Part shown: piece by piece, positions 49,475-62,480 of the stretch
Layout: the number at the start of each line of letters is the position of its first letter
Numbering within the stretch: the stretch's first letter is position 1
DNA from: Vespa crabro
Lineage: Eukaryota; Arthropoda; Insecta; Hymenoptera; Vespidae
DNA: 64,000 nt
Reading direction: 5' to 3'
NCBI RefSeq assembly: GCF_910589235.1
Contig: NC_060963.1
Location: 7,269,001 to 7,333,000, forward strand
Made by a program: the position numbers and the translations under genes
The notes under the pieces: generated by a model
The model's database searches: none
Told to the model about the DNA's origin: nothing
The model's input: the letters and a program-made list of their open reading frames with translations, nothing else

Positions 49475-52400
49475 ATGATGTATACGGTAAGATAACTCAA
49501 ATATATTTAGATTGTATAACAGATTTATTTATCTTTGACCTTGAAAACTTGTAATATGAATACATTACGATTGTAAATCTTAATAAATATTTCAACTGTG
49601 AATATAGGGGACAACTGCTTCGCAGGATACCAGATTCAGCGATAAGGAGAAGAAACTTCTCAAGCAAATGAAATTTGGTGACTCTCTGACTCAAAAGGTG
49701 GTTATAATCACAATATTGCCCATATTTGTTATCTATAATGTATGTAACAGTTTATATAATATTCTTTTATATTCAGGTCGATATGAGTAAGGTAAAACTA
49801 GATGTAATAAAGCCATGGATAACAACGAAGATTACACAGATTCTAGGCATGGAAGATGACGTTGTGGTAGAATTTGTGTATAATCAATTGGAAGAAAAGG
49901 TAAGACATCTATCATATCACTTTGGATAGATCCAGCGATATAGCTAATTTAGATTTAGTATCGTTTTATTGAATGAATTATAAAATGCGTTCACTTGGCT
50001 TTTTCCCCTCATCATAGGATATCGATAAATACACATTATTTCAGCACTATGTTTGGTATAAGTTACAGACGTTTAGATCCAAAATCTGCACGAGTTGCTG
50101 ACTTTGGATTCGTAAAGCAACAAGGCAGAAAAGATAGTATTTATCGTACTTGCCTGTTTGCTTTTTAATTTGGTTAAATGTCACTGTTCCTGAGTATCCT
50201 GATTTTTGTGAATCCAAGTATCTCCTCCAAGCATATTCATTTTCAACAAAAGAAAACTGATGTAGCTGATCTTGTCAAATTGAATGTGTGATCGTAATGT
50301 CTTATCGCATATGTTTGAATTCCCCGTTAGTATAAGTAGAGACCGTTGGTGGGGCTCAACCCTTTTGTCCAAATGGCATTCGGATGTGCTCCTCCCTACA
50401 TCCGTATGGCCGCCTTTGTATCAGCCGTCGACCATAGCGTCAACCGTTGGCAGCTGCTATATCAACATCAGCTTAGAACAACTGCTGAATCTTCAGCATC
50501 TTGGCTGTAGTGGCATCCTCATTACAACGTCATCGAGGGAAACGACTTTGCATCGGTACTTTCACCGCATCATGCTGATTCTGCCGATCCTGTTTATTTC
50601 ATCCTACTTTGGAGCTCTTCGTCCATGGTGTTTCATCACTTGGCGTAGTAGCTGACGAAGCTCGTGACTGCAGCCACGAGTATTGTCTTCGTCATAGCTG
50701 CCACTTCGATAGAAGTGGTCTGATGTCGAGCTGCTGTTATGAGAGCTGTACCCAGCTTTCATCTGGGGTTTGAGCGTCGGCAGCATTCCAGAGGCTTTCT
50801 CCATGGGAACATCATCTTTTCAACTTCCGATTCCTGTCAACTGCAGTCATCTATCAACACCGAGATCTGCTGGGAGCTACGTGTAGCTGCAGTACACAGC
50901 CGATGTTGCATGCTGAAAATCATCTTCATCGGGCATTATCCATGTTGCATAAGCATGGATTTTTATCGGAGCCGGTTCTACTTGCTGCTTGCAGAAAAAC
51001 ACCGATCATCATCTGGTATTACCAGGGAATTCAGAAATATTTCCAGTCTACGCTGGAGGTATCTCTTCAATGGTTTGACAGTCTTTGTCAATGGAACAGG
51101 TTGGTGAAATGGTAATCCTTTTATTCTGCATTAATTTTTTGACTTTCCTATTTCAGCATTTTCAATATAGCATTCAGTGAAATGGCGAAGAACTTAAAGG
51201 TATCTGTATGCTTGAGATATTTCTGCATTTATCGATAAATTAGATATTTTTCTTAGCAAGTACTGCCTCTCGCTGTAGGTAATTTTATATGTGGACTGTG
51301 ATGCAATGGGTAAGATATGTCACTAATATGGAGATAAATCTGCTTTTTCGAGGGGGAAAAGCAGTTAGTTATAAATTAGGGATAATGATTTTGTATTTTT
51401 TTAATATAATGCTCGCATAAAGGTATACATACGAGTACAATTTTTTTTTACAAATGTTTAGAATTTGAACGAGCTAAAGCTGAGATTTTGTAAATTGATA
51501 AATTTTTATGCTATGTATTTTACAGTTTCCTGACCCCCGAAAAATGCAGATCAACCTCACGGGTTTCTTGAATGGAAGGAATGCTCGATCTTTCATGGGT
51601 GAATTGTGGGACCTTTTGGTCTCTGCTCAAGAAAGTGTTACGGGCATTCCAGAAGCTTTCTTACAGCAAAAGAAAGATCAGATTAAAAAACGATTGGTAA
51701 TTACATCATTCTCTAAATTTCGCATGTAAAGTAAATATATTCACGTTAATTTATATTTCTTCTTTTTTTCATTTTGCAAGGCATACTATATAAATTTATC
51801 CACTTGTCTTGTCATGAATTGCTGTCAGAAATTAGAACAATTGAAAAGCTAAATAACATGTATTAAGAAGTTAGGTTGATTGGTTTAAAAACTTATAATA
51901 TTAAATATATTGTATGATAATAAGTAAACATTATAAAATTAGTATAATATATATATATTTAAAATATTGTAATATATTACTTAGGAAGAACAAGAAAAAC
52001 TTCAAGCATCTTTAGCAGAAAAAGAAAAAGAAAAGGAACGCGAAAAAGAAAAGGATGAGACGGACAAGATAAAAAAAGAAGAAAAGGAACGTGCTTCATC
52101 AAAAGAGCATAGAAGAGATAGAAGTAGAGATCGTGATAGAGACAGGTACATTTTCTTCCATTTGCATGATAATCGCATACTTTGCATTTATTGTATTAAT
52201 TACATTAATATTATTCACATAGAAGTAAAAGAAGTAGATCGAGAGATCGACACAGAGATCGTGATAGATCCAGCCGAAAAAGGAGATCTACTTCGAGATC
52301 GCCCAGCAAGAATTCTCTTAAGGATAACGGAAAAGATATGTCAGATATTAAAGTCGAACGTGAAGATTCTCCACAACCTGAAAATGCAATACCGTTAATG

Positions 52401-55265
52401 CCAGTTAAAACTAAACCGTAAGTATTTTGATGTTTTTCTTCTCTTTTCTTTTCTTTCACAAATGTGTGTATTATCTCATATTTATTATATTGTATTAGGG
52501 AAGCGGCCGTTGCAATATCCAGATTACAAGCAAAATTAATGAGCATCGCTGATGGTAAAAAGAAGAACAATCGTACACCATCACCCGAGTCATTGGATAA
52601 AACAACGAAGAAATCAAGATCAAGATCCAAGTCACCAGGAACGCGTTCGAAGAAATCTAGATCTAAATCACCTAGTCGAGATTCCAAATCACGTAGATCA
52701 CGTTCACCTGCATCGAAATTAAGAAGATCCCGATCAAAGTCTAGATCTAGAAGATCTCGATCTCGATCTCGATCAAAGTCAAGAAGATCTAAGTCACGTT
52801 CGCAAGAGCGTTTAAAGTCGAGAAGATCGAAATCAAAGAATTCTAGATCTCGCAGTAGATCACATTCTAGATCGAAAAAATCTAGATCAAAAAGCGACGA
52901 TCGAAGTAAATCTCGAAAATCACGATCCGTGTCGAGCGATTCGAGATCTACGAAATCTCGTTCAAAATCATCCGATAAACGAAAGGACAATCTTGATTCT
53001 AATCGAAAACGAGATAATAGTACTAGCAGTAGTTCAGGAACGGAAGGTGACAAGGGTGCAAAGGATAAAAATGATTTTGAAATAAGAAAAAAGAAAGATA
53101 GTGTGCAAGCCAAACGATCTTATAGAAAAACGAATAAAGATGACAGTGGTAGCGACAGCGATTCAAGTCGTGAGAGAAAATCAGCACCCAAAAGAAGAAG
53201 TCCAACACCACGTAAGGAGAGAGGCCGTTCCAAGGAGAGAGATAGATCTCGCGATAGATCGCGAGATCGATCGCGTGATAGATCGCGAGATAGATCACGG
53301 GATAGAACAAGAAGGTAAAGAAATAAATTTCTTTGATTAAATTTTATATGGATTTTTACATGGGAATTTTACAGTTATATATGGTTCAGAAATTTAAATC
53401 AGAATTATTTTTATGCGCTTCAGGAGATCTTTGGATAGAGAACGTGATCGACGAAGGGAACGAGAAAGAGAAAGAGAGAGAGAAAGATTGGACAGATACA
53501 GCGGAAATCGTAACATGCGGCCACCGTCTGTACGCAGAGCACCTAGTAGGCGAAGGTGCGTCTGAATTGCGAATGTTATATGAGAAAGATAGAGGAGGAG
53601 CCATTTTAATAAAAAATGTTATCTCTTTCAGAAGTCCGCCACGTAGAAGCCCGGCTAGATATCGTCGAAGATCTCCAAGTCCTGGAGACAGGCGTCGAAG
53701 AAGATCTTTGGATCGTAGGAGGAGATCTTCGGAGAGGCGCGATAGACGACGATCACCCGATCGTCGAGATAGTAGACGTCGTTCTCCCGATGGAAGGGAT
53801 AGATCACACAGGTATGATAGATCATCCTCTCGTGACAGATCGAGTAGACGAGAACGTTCCAGAGATAGAAGGGATAAGGATCGTAGATCGAGATCTAGGG
53901 ATCAACGATCATCAGTGGATCGTATGAGAGATGGGAAACGATCTCCCGATCGTTCGAAGGATGGGAAGGATAAAACGAGGGACAAGAAGGTTGATGATAA
54001 AGTTAAAAGATCGACCGACACGGGATCGCGAAAAGAATTACGAAACGGAAGGTCTAAGTCAAGTAGCTCGGAAAGTAGCGAGAGTAGTACCTCTAGCAAT
54101 GAGGATGAAACAGTTAGGTGAGTATGATGTCGTTCTTTCCTATGTCTTTCTTTTCAGAAGCTACGGTTATCCAGTTATATGAGTATTTTTTGATTCGCGT
54201 TTTATTAATACTCTTATGTTAATATTATTTTTTTTTATTAACATTTACACACGTGTGCTTGCAGAAAATCAACCGAAAGAAAATCTCAAGAGAAGCATGA
54301 GCGGGAACAGTTGGACGAGAATAAGAGAAAAGAGAAGGAGAAGATTCTTAAGGAAGAAACTATGAAGCGGGCTGAAAAAGACGTGAAAAAGACCGAGTCA
54401 GTCTCTATTAAAAAGGCTGAACCAAGCGTTTCGCCAAAGAAACAACAGATAACTGCGCTTCCTGTCACCAGACATAGGGTAACAAAAAATCTTTTTTTGT
54501 TTTTCCTTTATTTGCTTTTTATTTTTATAAATGTTTTAACCTCCGTAAAAACAAAATTTTAGTTCTCTAAGAGTTTGTCCCGTACACCTTCACCATTTAA
54601 GAAGACAGAAGACATTATTGCAGCTGCTAAGTTAAAACAAACTTCAAAGTATGTACACACACACACACATATATATATATATCTTTATTCTATGTATGTG
54701 CATAATGATATAATATTTTAATTGTAGAGAAGATTCTAAGGCAGAATCACCAAAAATAGGCGAACCAAGTCTAGCATCTGGCGACGCTTTTCTGTTGAAA
54801 AAAGATGAAAGAACAACTAAATCTGGTAAATCTACATCGGAAGAGAAGAGAACTGGCCAAAAGTCTATTGAAACAATAGCACCGAAAAAACCACTTGATT
54901 CTATAAAACGAGTAAAAAGAGATAAACGAGATGGATCTACGGAGTCCGATGATAGTGATACCGAAGGTAAAGAATAAATTAAATTTCATTTTACAGGAGA
55001 ATTTATTTTTATCATTTTATTATCAATTATATAAATGAATTTATAGGGAAAAAGAAGGTAAAGAAGATAGATAGGTCTAGGAAGTCTAGAAAAGTTTCTT
55101 CCGATGAAGACAAATCTGACAAGAGCAAGGCAGGTTCTAGTTCTGAATCTGAAGATGACAGGAAACATCTAGACAAAAATAAAAAGAGAGATTTAAGTCG
55201 GGGAGGTAAGATCTAGATCAATATTGATTTTCAAATGTATATGTATGTGTATATATATATGTATA

Positions 55266-55331
<66 letters not shown>

Positions 55332-56172
55332 GTTAGGATAATATATTTATACGAGTTTTTTTATTAGATTCGATAGATGATCGAAATAAGGATAGAAAGG
55401 ACAATAGAAAACGTGAAGTAGTTGAAAGTGAATCACGAAAGCGTAGCACGAAAAAGGAAATAGAGGAGGAAATAAAAAAGGCGAAGAGATCTAGAAAAGA
55501 TTCTTCGTCTGGAGAAGAAGATACAAAATCAAAAAGAACTAAAAATGAAGATGACAAGTCGAGGTCAAGAAAATCTAAGAAAGATTCGAGTTCCGACGAC
55601 GAACCGAAAAAATCGAGGAAAAGAAGAGATAGTTCTTCCGAGGATGAAAAAACTAGAACGCGAAAAACAAGGAAAGATTCAACCAGTGATGAGGAAACGA
55701 AAACAAAATCGAAGAAATCTAAACGAGATTCGAGCACGGACGATGAAGATATTGCGGAAAAAGATATGAAGAAGAAGCGGAAAATTGATGATAGCTCCGA
55801 CGAGGAGAAAGTTAAAAAGAAACGTAAGAAAAAGACAAAAACTAGTACAAGTGAATCAGAGGTAGGTATTTAAATATAATATTGTAAGATATAATAATAA
55901 TAATTGTTATTATTTTTTGTAAATTTTTTGTAAATTTTTTATAAATTCGATTTATACAGGAAAGCGAAATAGAGGAAAAGAAAAAGAAAAAGGATAAGAA
56001 GCATAAGAAACATAAGAAACACAAGAAACATAGAAAACACAAAAAGAAGAAGGTCGCAGATTCTGACGAATCTGATGTAAGTGAAGGTAATACAGAAGAG
56101 TTAGAAAAAAAACTTCGGGAGAAAGCATTAAAATCCATGAAAAAAGGACATAGTATTGAAAGAAGTGATTGA
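49475..56172 (+). CDS. SRRM1: SRRM1 / SRm160 splicing coactivator (PWI and RS domains)
   Basis: Fifteen exons: 49475-49486, 49608-49697, 49777-49899, 51526-51696, 51985-52145, 52223-52417, 52499-53314, 53424-53555, 53632-54117, 54265-54478, 54563-54648, 54728-54966, 55047-55205, 55368-55861, 55960-56172. The phases close to 1196 aa. SRm160 bridges exonic enhancer-bound SR proteins and the spliceosome, and it joins the exon junction complex. The N-terminal PWI nucleic-acid-binding domain is clear: DKEKKLLKQMKFGDSLTQK, VDMSKVKLDVIKPWITTKI (PWI at 47-49), MQINLTGFLNGRNARSFMGE. A charged EKEKEREKEK linker follows, then long RS repeats (exons 6-9) and serine/acid/lysine segments. The C-terminus has a KKHKKHKK tract and the conserved LEKKLREKALKSMKKGHS tail seen in vertebrate SRRM1. 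Intron 3 is unusually long (1626 bp) and partly GC-rich. Confidence 0.95.
49900..51525 (+). other. SRRM1 intron 3 with a GC-richer island
   Basis: Every other SRRM1 intron is about 60-290 bp, but this one is 1.6 kb. Roughly 50330-51115 is visibly less AT-rich (near 45-50% GC by eye) than the flanks and resembles coding or transcribed DNA in composition. No frame stays open through it on either strand: the plus-strand frames switch at stops near 50655 and 50773, and the longest minus-strand frame is 66 codons (50604-50804). Potential exon borders exist (TATTTCAG ending near 50044, and GGAACAG followed by GTTGGT near 51099). It could be a regulated poison exon, a nested non-coding RNA, or a decayed insertion. 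I cannot choose. Confidence 0.4.
55240..55328. repeat. (TA)n microsatellite in an SRRM1 intron
   Basis: A long alternating TA/TG-TA run between the exons ending at 55205 and starting at 55368. It fills most of that intron and approaches the branch-site region. It is visible directly. Confidence 0.9.
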
Positions 56173-57102
56173 GATTGTGTCGTATCAAAGATCGTGTTAC
56201 CTAACGTGTATTCATACCACAATGTACTTGATCAAATTGATGAATTGTCTTATGAATGACTTTTCCTGTTATTACTGGAAAGGAAGCTAGGTTTCATTAC
56301 ACATTGAATTTATTCATTATGAAACCAGTTTCTAATCCGTGCACTGACATGTCATTTAACAAGTAATTCAATCGTATAGTTCTTATCGTATACTTTAGAG
56401 AGTGCGTATTTTTATTTTGATTTTCATTATTGATATTACCAAAAGATACTATAAATAATTTCATAAGTTGATACAAAAGATGAATACATCAGTACATTAT
56501 TACATTTAAACATAGCTATTTTTTTTGTCCTTGAAGGACGCAATACCTCCTATACACCTCCAAATTTTAACAATATTAAGATATATAGACACGTGATGTG
56601 TCAAGCTAGAAAACTGTTTTCTTTTACTTTATCCGTATCACGAAGCAGTTTACACCTGTCTTATACCTAATTTTAAGCGAATTGTTTCTTGTTACATAGC
56701 ACCGCTGCGATGCAAGATTTATAACTTATTTTCATTTGTGTAGTTAGTTTCTCTCAAGAAATTTGCATTTAGAATATAATAATTTATATATTATATATTA
56801 TTTCTACTGTACAACTTGAAAAATGAAGATATTTTGGTGTCGCCTTCTATTCTCATTCGACAACCTTTACTTTGTAATAATTATAAATTTTGTCTAGACT
56901 TTGAAAGTCGTCATATCGAATTTATACGTGATGTAATTTACTTTATAATTCACACATGCGCGCGCGCGTATTCCTCTTAGTATTTGAAATATATCATTTT
57001 GAAAAAAGTGTTATTAATTTGACAATTTATATAATTATTAAATTATTTATTATATCTTACATTAATATATACAACTATCTATATATTTATACATAACATA
57101 AT
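56173..57102. other. Convergent 3' region of SRRM1 and POLR3D
   Basis: 930 bp between the stop codons of two convergent genes, expected to hold both 3' untranslated regions. It is AT-rich with a short CGCGCGCG run near 56958-56968. No additional gene is seen. Confidence 0.5.
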
Positions 57103-58751
57103 TTACATTTTAAGCAGCATAGATTCCCAATCTGGAGAACATACTAATGTACTATTAATTGTTCCGAGATTGATAAGTTCACCATTCAGTTTAACTGTAT
57201 CTAGTTTTGCAGCTAGAAGATCCTAAAATGGTAATGAATTTTTAAATATTCTTAATTAATCTCGCAGATTACTTTTTATAGTATAAATTTATAAATGATT
57301 ACTTGTCGAAAACTCAAATTGGATCCAATATCTACAATTAGATTGTTTTCACCTATGCATAAACGTGCTTTTCCAGATTTTAAGATTTGTAGTTTTCCAA
57401 GCATACCAGCTTTCAAGCTGCTTAAAGTGCAATAATTCTTTTTGGTACTATCTTTACTTTCTCTTTCTTGCATCGTATCATTTGCATGCTTTGATTTTGG
57501 TGGATTAGCATCGTCATTTGATTCTAAACCTGGCAAGCAATCTGGAAACTACAATTAAATAATTAACTAACTATTAATAATATTTCTTTATATTATTCAA
57601 ACTAAATTTTACAATACCTGCATTAACATATAGGAATGTGGTTTGTTTTCAATAATTTGCGATATATTGTCCAATTGATATAGCTTCTTAGATTCGCTTT
57701 TTATAAGTGCTTCTTTTTTAATTTCTTTCTTTGGTTTCATTACTGTAAATTCATATTTTATAGCAAATACGTTATGATAATAAAATAACATATTGTATTT
57801 TACTTACCAGTGCCATTTTCTAAAATGATAGGTTTTTGATCTATTTCTTCATTGTCCGAAATACTATTTTCATGCTTAAATTCTGTTTTATATAATTTCC
57901 CTATAATTATAAAACAATAATATATTATAATTCTATTTATTTTTATATTATTGTCATACCAAAAGAATCATACCCTCTAAAATCATAGGTAATATGACAG
58001 GAGCATTTTCAGTATCCGGCTCTGTACCATCATCGATAAAATCATCCTTTAATAATGCTTTTAGTTTTCGTTCTTCTTCATCTTTATCAATATCACGGTC
58101 CAAATTTAATTTTGGTTTTTCTATAAAAACTTTTCTATCGCAATCACTGTATCTATCTCCTCCTTGTCCCTTAGATCTTCTACCACCTTGGGTGTCAGTT
58201 GCACCTTGAGAAAATACACCAGAAGTCTGTGGGTATAAACAAATAGAAATAAAATATATTACATCATAAAAGTTTGCTTCGTTAAGAAATAACTACTGTT
58301 ATGAGATATACCTGGATTAGATTATTAGAACCTCTGCCTCGTCCACGATCCGATAATCCACGTCCTCTTCCTCTGCCTCTTTGCTTAGATGACTTTTCAG
58401 TATCGCTTTTATTTACTACTGTTTCCCTAAAAACAAACTATAGTTTCATTGTTGTTTAAGTAATAATATTTTTAAATATAAAAGACAAGAATGGACTTAC
58501 TCTTTCTTTTTGTTTCGTTGAGCATTAAAATTAGGTACATAAACTTTTTTCGGTTTTTCAGTCTTAATATTTCCACCTAGAGTTAAATCACGTGGTAACC
58601 TAAAAGAAGTCAATCGTGTTGTCGTGGGTGAAACTCCTGGTTCAGTTTTAATATTTCTGAGAGGCACTGGTAAAGAAGTTCCCGGTTCAATTTTAATTCG
58701 AACATTTTCTGGAAGTGTGTGATTTTTATCGCGGAATTTATCAGAAGCCAT
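57103..58751 (-). CDS. POLR3D: RNA polymerase III subunit RPC4 (Rpc53/POLR3D)
   Basis: Seven exons on the minus strand: 58501-58751, 58312-58426, 57974-58226, 57808-57900, 57618-57742, 57303-57548, 57103-57222. They give 400 aa (human 398). RPC4 forms a TFIIF-like heterodimer with RPC5 and acts in promoter opening, termination and reinitiation by Pol III on tRNA and 5S genes. The N-terminus has RNIKTEPG and RIKIEPG repeats (possible SUMO-acceptor lysines), then LTSFRLPRDLTLGG. An RG-rich tract (RGRGRGRG, RGRGRG) and the acidic KALLKDDFIDDG region follow. The conserved C-terminal dimerisation half ends with LGKLQILKSGKARLCIG, then TLVCSPDWESML. All parts expected in the family are present, and the ATG at 58751 opens the conserved N-terminal region. 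Its right neighbour is a long non-coding interval. Confidence 0.95.
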
Positions 58752-59721
58752 TTCTAATGATTCTAATAATTTCGTTTGCGTTGATTACTATCTTTGACAC
58801 TCATGCTTTTGCCAAGCGGCCATTATTGACTAATGCCAACCGTACAAAAGTACCGAAGTCTTATATGTACACTGTTACCAATCATAAAAATAAAAACTTC
58901 TTGTTGATTAATTACTTGAATGTTGATCATCTCGATGTAATATATTTTATTTGAATATTATATAAATAATATAAAATCGTAAATTTTAGTTTCCATTTTT
59001 ATGTGAAAAATATTTAATATTATTCTAGTATAAATATGAAACAATTTTAAAGAATTGAATCTTTCTATATTTTGATTTGAAAAAATAAGATTATTAAAAT
59101 ATTACTATGTTTTTTATTTTGAATAGGAAAATCTAAATTTTGTTCTTATAAACAAACGATTTAGATCTTATATGAAAATGCATGATTTAAATATTGCTTG
59201 TTTACGCGGGCAAAGTTGATACCCAATGAAGTAGTGGCTGCCATAATATTTTCATTATTTTGCGCGGCAATAAGGCAGCCATTGTAATCATGTTGCAAGA
59301 TGAGTACTATATTTTACAGATTTTCTGCTATGCAGTCATCAATATCATAGATTTTTCAACAGAATTATACCCGGAATCATGCTTGAAATCACAGGTAATG
59401 AAATTTATTTATTTCACAATATTTTTCAATTTTGAACTGAAAACAAATATCTGGCAGTTATCAAGTTTTTATGTTTATTTTACCGTCTTTAATTATTCGA
59501 GTATTTGTAAATTATCTTATATAGATATATTTTTAATGAGTTACATATGTTTTATATAATCGATGATAAGAAGAAAAAAAATATCAAAAGGTCTAAGATA
59601 AGATGAAAATAAGTACAATATGCAACTGACAAACCTATTTCTCTGAAGAATATTTTCGAAATTATTTTGTAGAATGGGAAGTAAATTTTTTTAATATAAG
59701 TCATTTCTCTCAAGAGAGACC

Positions 59722-59737
59722 TTTCTCTCTTTCTCTC

Positions 59738-59783
<46 letters not shown>
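59722..59783. repeat. (TC)n microsatellite
   Basis: A nearly uninterrupted CT/TC dinucleotide run about 60 bases long, visible directly. Confidence 0.9.
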
Positions 59784-59788
<5 letters not shown>

Positions 59789-60127
59789 TGACATTTAGAT
59801 ATATTAATATTCCAGCTGCTTTGAGAATTATTTAATAATTACAACAATCATTTTATAATTTCAATGCACACAGCATTTATTATAAATGTCGAATTACACA
59901 TATTTAACCATATAGGACAAATTTGAAGTAGTATTATTACTTCAATAAGAACTTGCAAGGACATAAGAATTTCAATAAGAGAGATTATTAAGTATACAAA
60001 AAAAAAGATTTATTTGGTAAGTTTTAATATTGACCGAATTGTAATAATAAAATTTGTGATATTATGAGAGAGTTAGGTGAACGTAGGCGGGGAAATAGGA
60101 TGAATGTTTTTAGGACGATCAGTATAT

Positions 60128-60210
60128 TTAGCAGGCAAGCAGGCAAGAGAGTGAGCAAGCAGGTAAGCAAGCAAGCTGAGCAGAGAGGCTGACTGAGTAG
60201 AGTAAGCAGG
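60128..60210. repeat. Degenerate GCAAGCAGG-type minisatellite
   Basis: Repeated variants of GCAAGCAGG, GCAAGAGAG and GTAAGCAAG occur back to back, giving Leu/Ala/Cys-rich spurious ORFs on the minus strand. Copy number is about eight, with irregular unit length. Confidence 0.6.
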
Positions 60211-61317
60211 AGCGACATAGGGGATAGGAGAGTATAGATACATATAAGACGGTGTGCGCGATGAGGTCATCGCGTGGTTTTTTAACCGCGCCGGCAGTCG
60301 TGAAGCAGACCGCTTGAAAGCCGGCTGCCTTACGTTCGTTTCTGCTCTCTCGTGATTTTTCTAACTCGGTGCCACGTGCCCGAGAATTTCGTTCTTTACC
60401 TCTTTTTCCATTATTTTTTTTTTCTTCTATTTTTTACGTTCGCGAGTTTGAGAAATACTTTGATATTAAATTCTTGTTTCTTTAAACTAAGAAAAATACA
60501 AAGCGTCATATTTTAATAAATGTCGTCTTTTTATCATCGTCTCGCGAATCCTGATTCCTAATCGAGCAATCGCCCTGGACAACAAATTTTCATTAACGGA
60601 TTACGATCGAGCAGATCCACGAGTCATAAAATCGTTATACACCGCTAGACACATGACCGATTTAAAGTTCGACCGGTCGGTACGTTTCTTAAACCTGTTT
60701 TAACTTCTCCTCTCTTTCTCTCGATTATTGTATACATCGGTGAGTGAATTTTCGAATAGCCCAATTGTAGTGAGTCAAATCGTTTTTGCATTGTCCCTTT
60801 CGATTGTGTGTGATTTGCTTTTTTTTCTGTTTCCTTTTTTCTTTCTTTCTTTTTTTTTCTTTAATTTTCTAATCGATCTATGTGTCTGTTTTTCTGTTGG
60901 CAGATCAAACGACGAACGTCTCTGAGCTGCTATAGATTATATTTTAACAACTTGCCTGTTTTTAATTTGGAAGTTATGAAGAAGGTAAAGTTTGTTAAAA
61001 GAAACAGAATTAATCTGTTTACGTTTGTAAAAACTGACTCTAATTGTTGATTAGACAGATAAACATGATGTTTTTCTAATCTTTCGTGTATTCTTCACGT
61101 GCATAAATATGGGAATGTAGGAGTAATAGGAATTTTTGTTGTTGAATTAATTTAAAGATCCTTATAGAGAATACAGAATATAAGCTAATCACAAACAACA
61201 ACGAAAGTTTTCTTGTCAATGTATTCTTATATACGCGATAAACAGCTTCTCTTCTTTCTTATGTATCCTACTTATATACCGCTATGTATTCTTTTTTACA
61301 TACAGGTTTTCCGTTAC

Positions 61318-61363
<46 letters not shown>

Positions 61364-61418
61364 CTCTCTCTCTCTCTTTCTTTCTCTCTCTCTCTCTTTC
61401 TTTCTCTCTCTCTCTCTT
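61318..61418. repeat. (TC)n microsatellite with TTTCTTTC interruptions
   Basis: About 100 bases of TC dinucleotides, with TCTCTCTCTTTCTTTC interruptions repeating at a regular spacing of about 24 bases. This points to expansion of a longer compound unit. Confidence 0.9.
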
Positions 61419-62055
61419 TCATTAGCAAGGAATTAAAAAGTAAAATCGAAGTATAGTTCGTACGGTATGTTTTGGTTGCTGTTCGCTGGAATGGAAATGT
61501 TTTGTCGCGTAGGCGTAACGATTTATAAGGAGGATAAGGACAAGCGATTTGAAATTTATGCGTTTACAGTGGTAAACAATTATCAGTCATTAACGTTGGT
61601 ATTCCATTATCTCTCTCTCTCTCTCTTTCTCTCTCTTTTTCTCTATCTCTTTCTATTACGTATTTTTTTAGAAGTTAAATTTCTCTTTTAAAATGCATTA
61701 TTATTTACAATTCGAATTGAAAATAAAAATATTGAACGTCATGTGAATATCAACAAAATTGATTAAACAATCTTGTTTCTTTTCCTTTTTCATTTTATTA
61801 TTATTATTTAAATATTTTATAGCGATTTTATGCGCTTATGGTGGTAAACAATTTATCTGCCGTTAATATTGGTATTTTAATCTTTTTATTTCTCTCAATT
61901 ATATATATTTGTTTGAAATTAATTTTCAATTTCAAAATGCATGCTTTTTTATAGTTCACATTGAAGTATTAGTATTATGTATAAATCAAAAACATTGATC
62001 ACATTTTTAATGATTCACATCTTTATTTTTTTTAATAATACATCACATACGCTTA

Positions 62056-62057
<2 letters not shown>

Positions 62058-62102
<45 letters not shown>
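62058..62102. repeat. (TA)n microsatellite
   Basis: An uninterrupted TA run of about 45 bases, followed by TACATATGTA. It is visible directly. Confidence 0.9.
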
Positions 62103-62107
<5 letters not shown>

Positions 62108-62480
62108 GTATCTGAGTAGGATCAAAGATCGAAGAATGATTTTTCTCATTTCAGCGAGTCTATGCGCACGCACACGTCGCTCGATGTCGATAGCTTTCCA
62201 GCCGAGCTCATCGATTTCGATCGAAGAGGGTGGAGGAGTTGGAGGAGGAGCTGGAAGAGCTGGAGAAGGAGGTGGAGGAGGAGGAGGAGGGGAAAGAAAA
62301 AGAGGATGCAGCGGTAGCGTAGATCGAAACGAAGCGCGCTTTACAAAGTTCGATTTTACAACGAGAAGGAAAACATTGCATCGTTGACAACGAATTTATC
62401 AAGAAATTTCAATTTTTTTTTGCTGAAAGGAAAAAAAAGCGAAGATCAGAATATTACGAACGTTTCGAAATCGTCGAAAG

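Larger units (their letters stand above)
58752..62480. other. Repeat-rich intergenic region, possibly promoter and leader exons of a gene to the right
   Basis: No protein gene is supported. Near 59215-59300 a GC-richer patch repeats GGCTGCCAT/GGCAGCCAT-type motifs and could be a promoter. A TC microsatellite lies at 59722-59783, degenerate GCAAGCAGG minisatellite at about 60128-60210, and CpG-rich sequence at 60240-60720 that looks like another promoter or 5' untranslated region. A possible short exon runs from the 3' splice site TTGGCAG ending at 60903 to ATGAAGAAG with a GTAAAG donor at 60986. A second possible exon starts after ATTTCAG at 62154 and contains GGAGGAGGA-type purine repeats. 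Confidence 0.35.

Noticed and set aside
50284..51115. ORFs of 122-123 codons on the plus strand inside SRRM1 intron 3
   Set aside because: They overlap in different frames, have no recognisable domain, and neither begins nor ends at convincing splice sites. They look like chance openings in a GC-richer island.
52211..53113. Minus-strand ORF of 300 codons rich in Asp, Leu and Arg
   Set aside because: It is antisense to the RS-repeat exons of SRRM1. Repetitive RS codons suppress stops on the opposite strand.
53101..53340. Second plus-strand frame rich in Arg/Asp/Ile
   Set aside because: It is a shifted frame over the same SRRM1 repeats and does not connect with the exon phases.
60024..60270. 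Leu/Ala/Cys-rich minus-strand ORFs
   Set aside because: They are produced by the GCAAGCAGG minisatellite in two frames.
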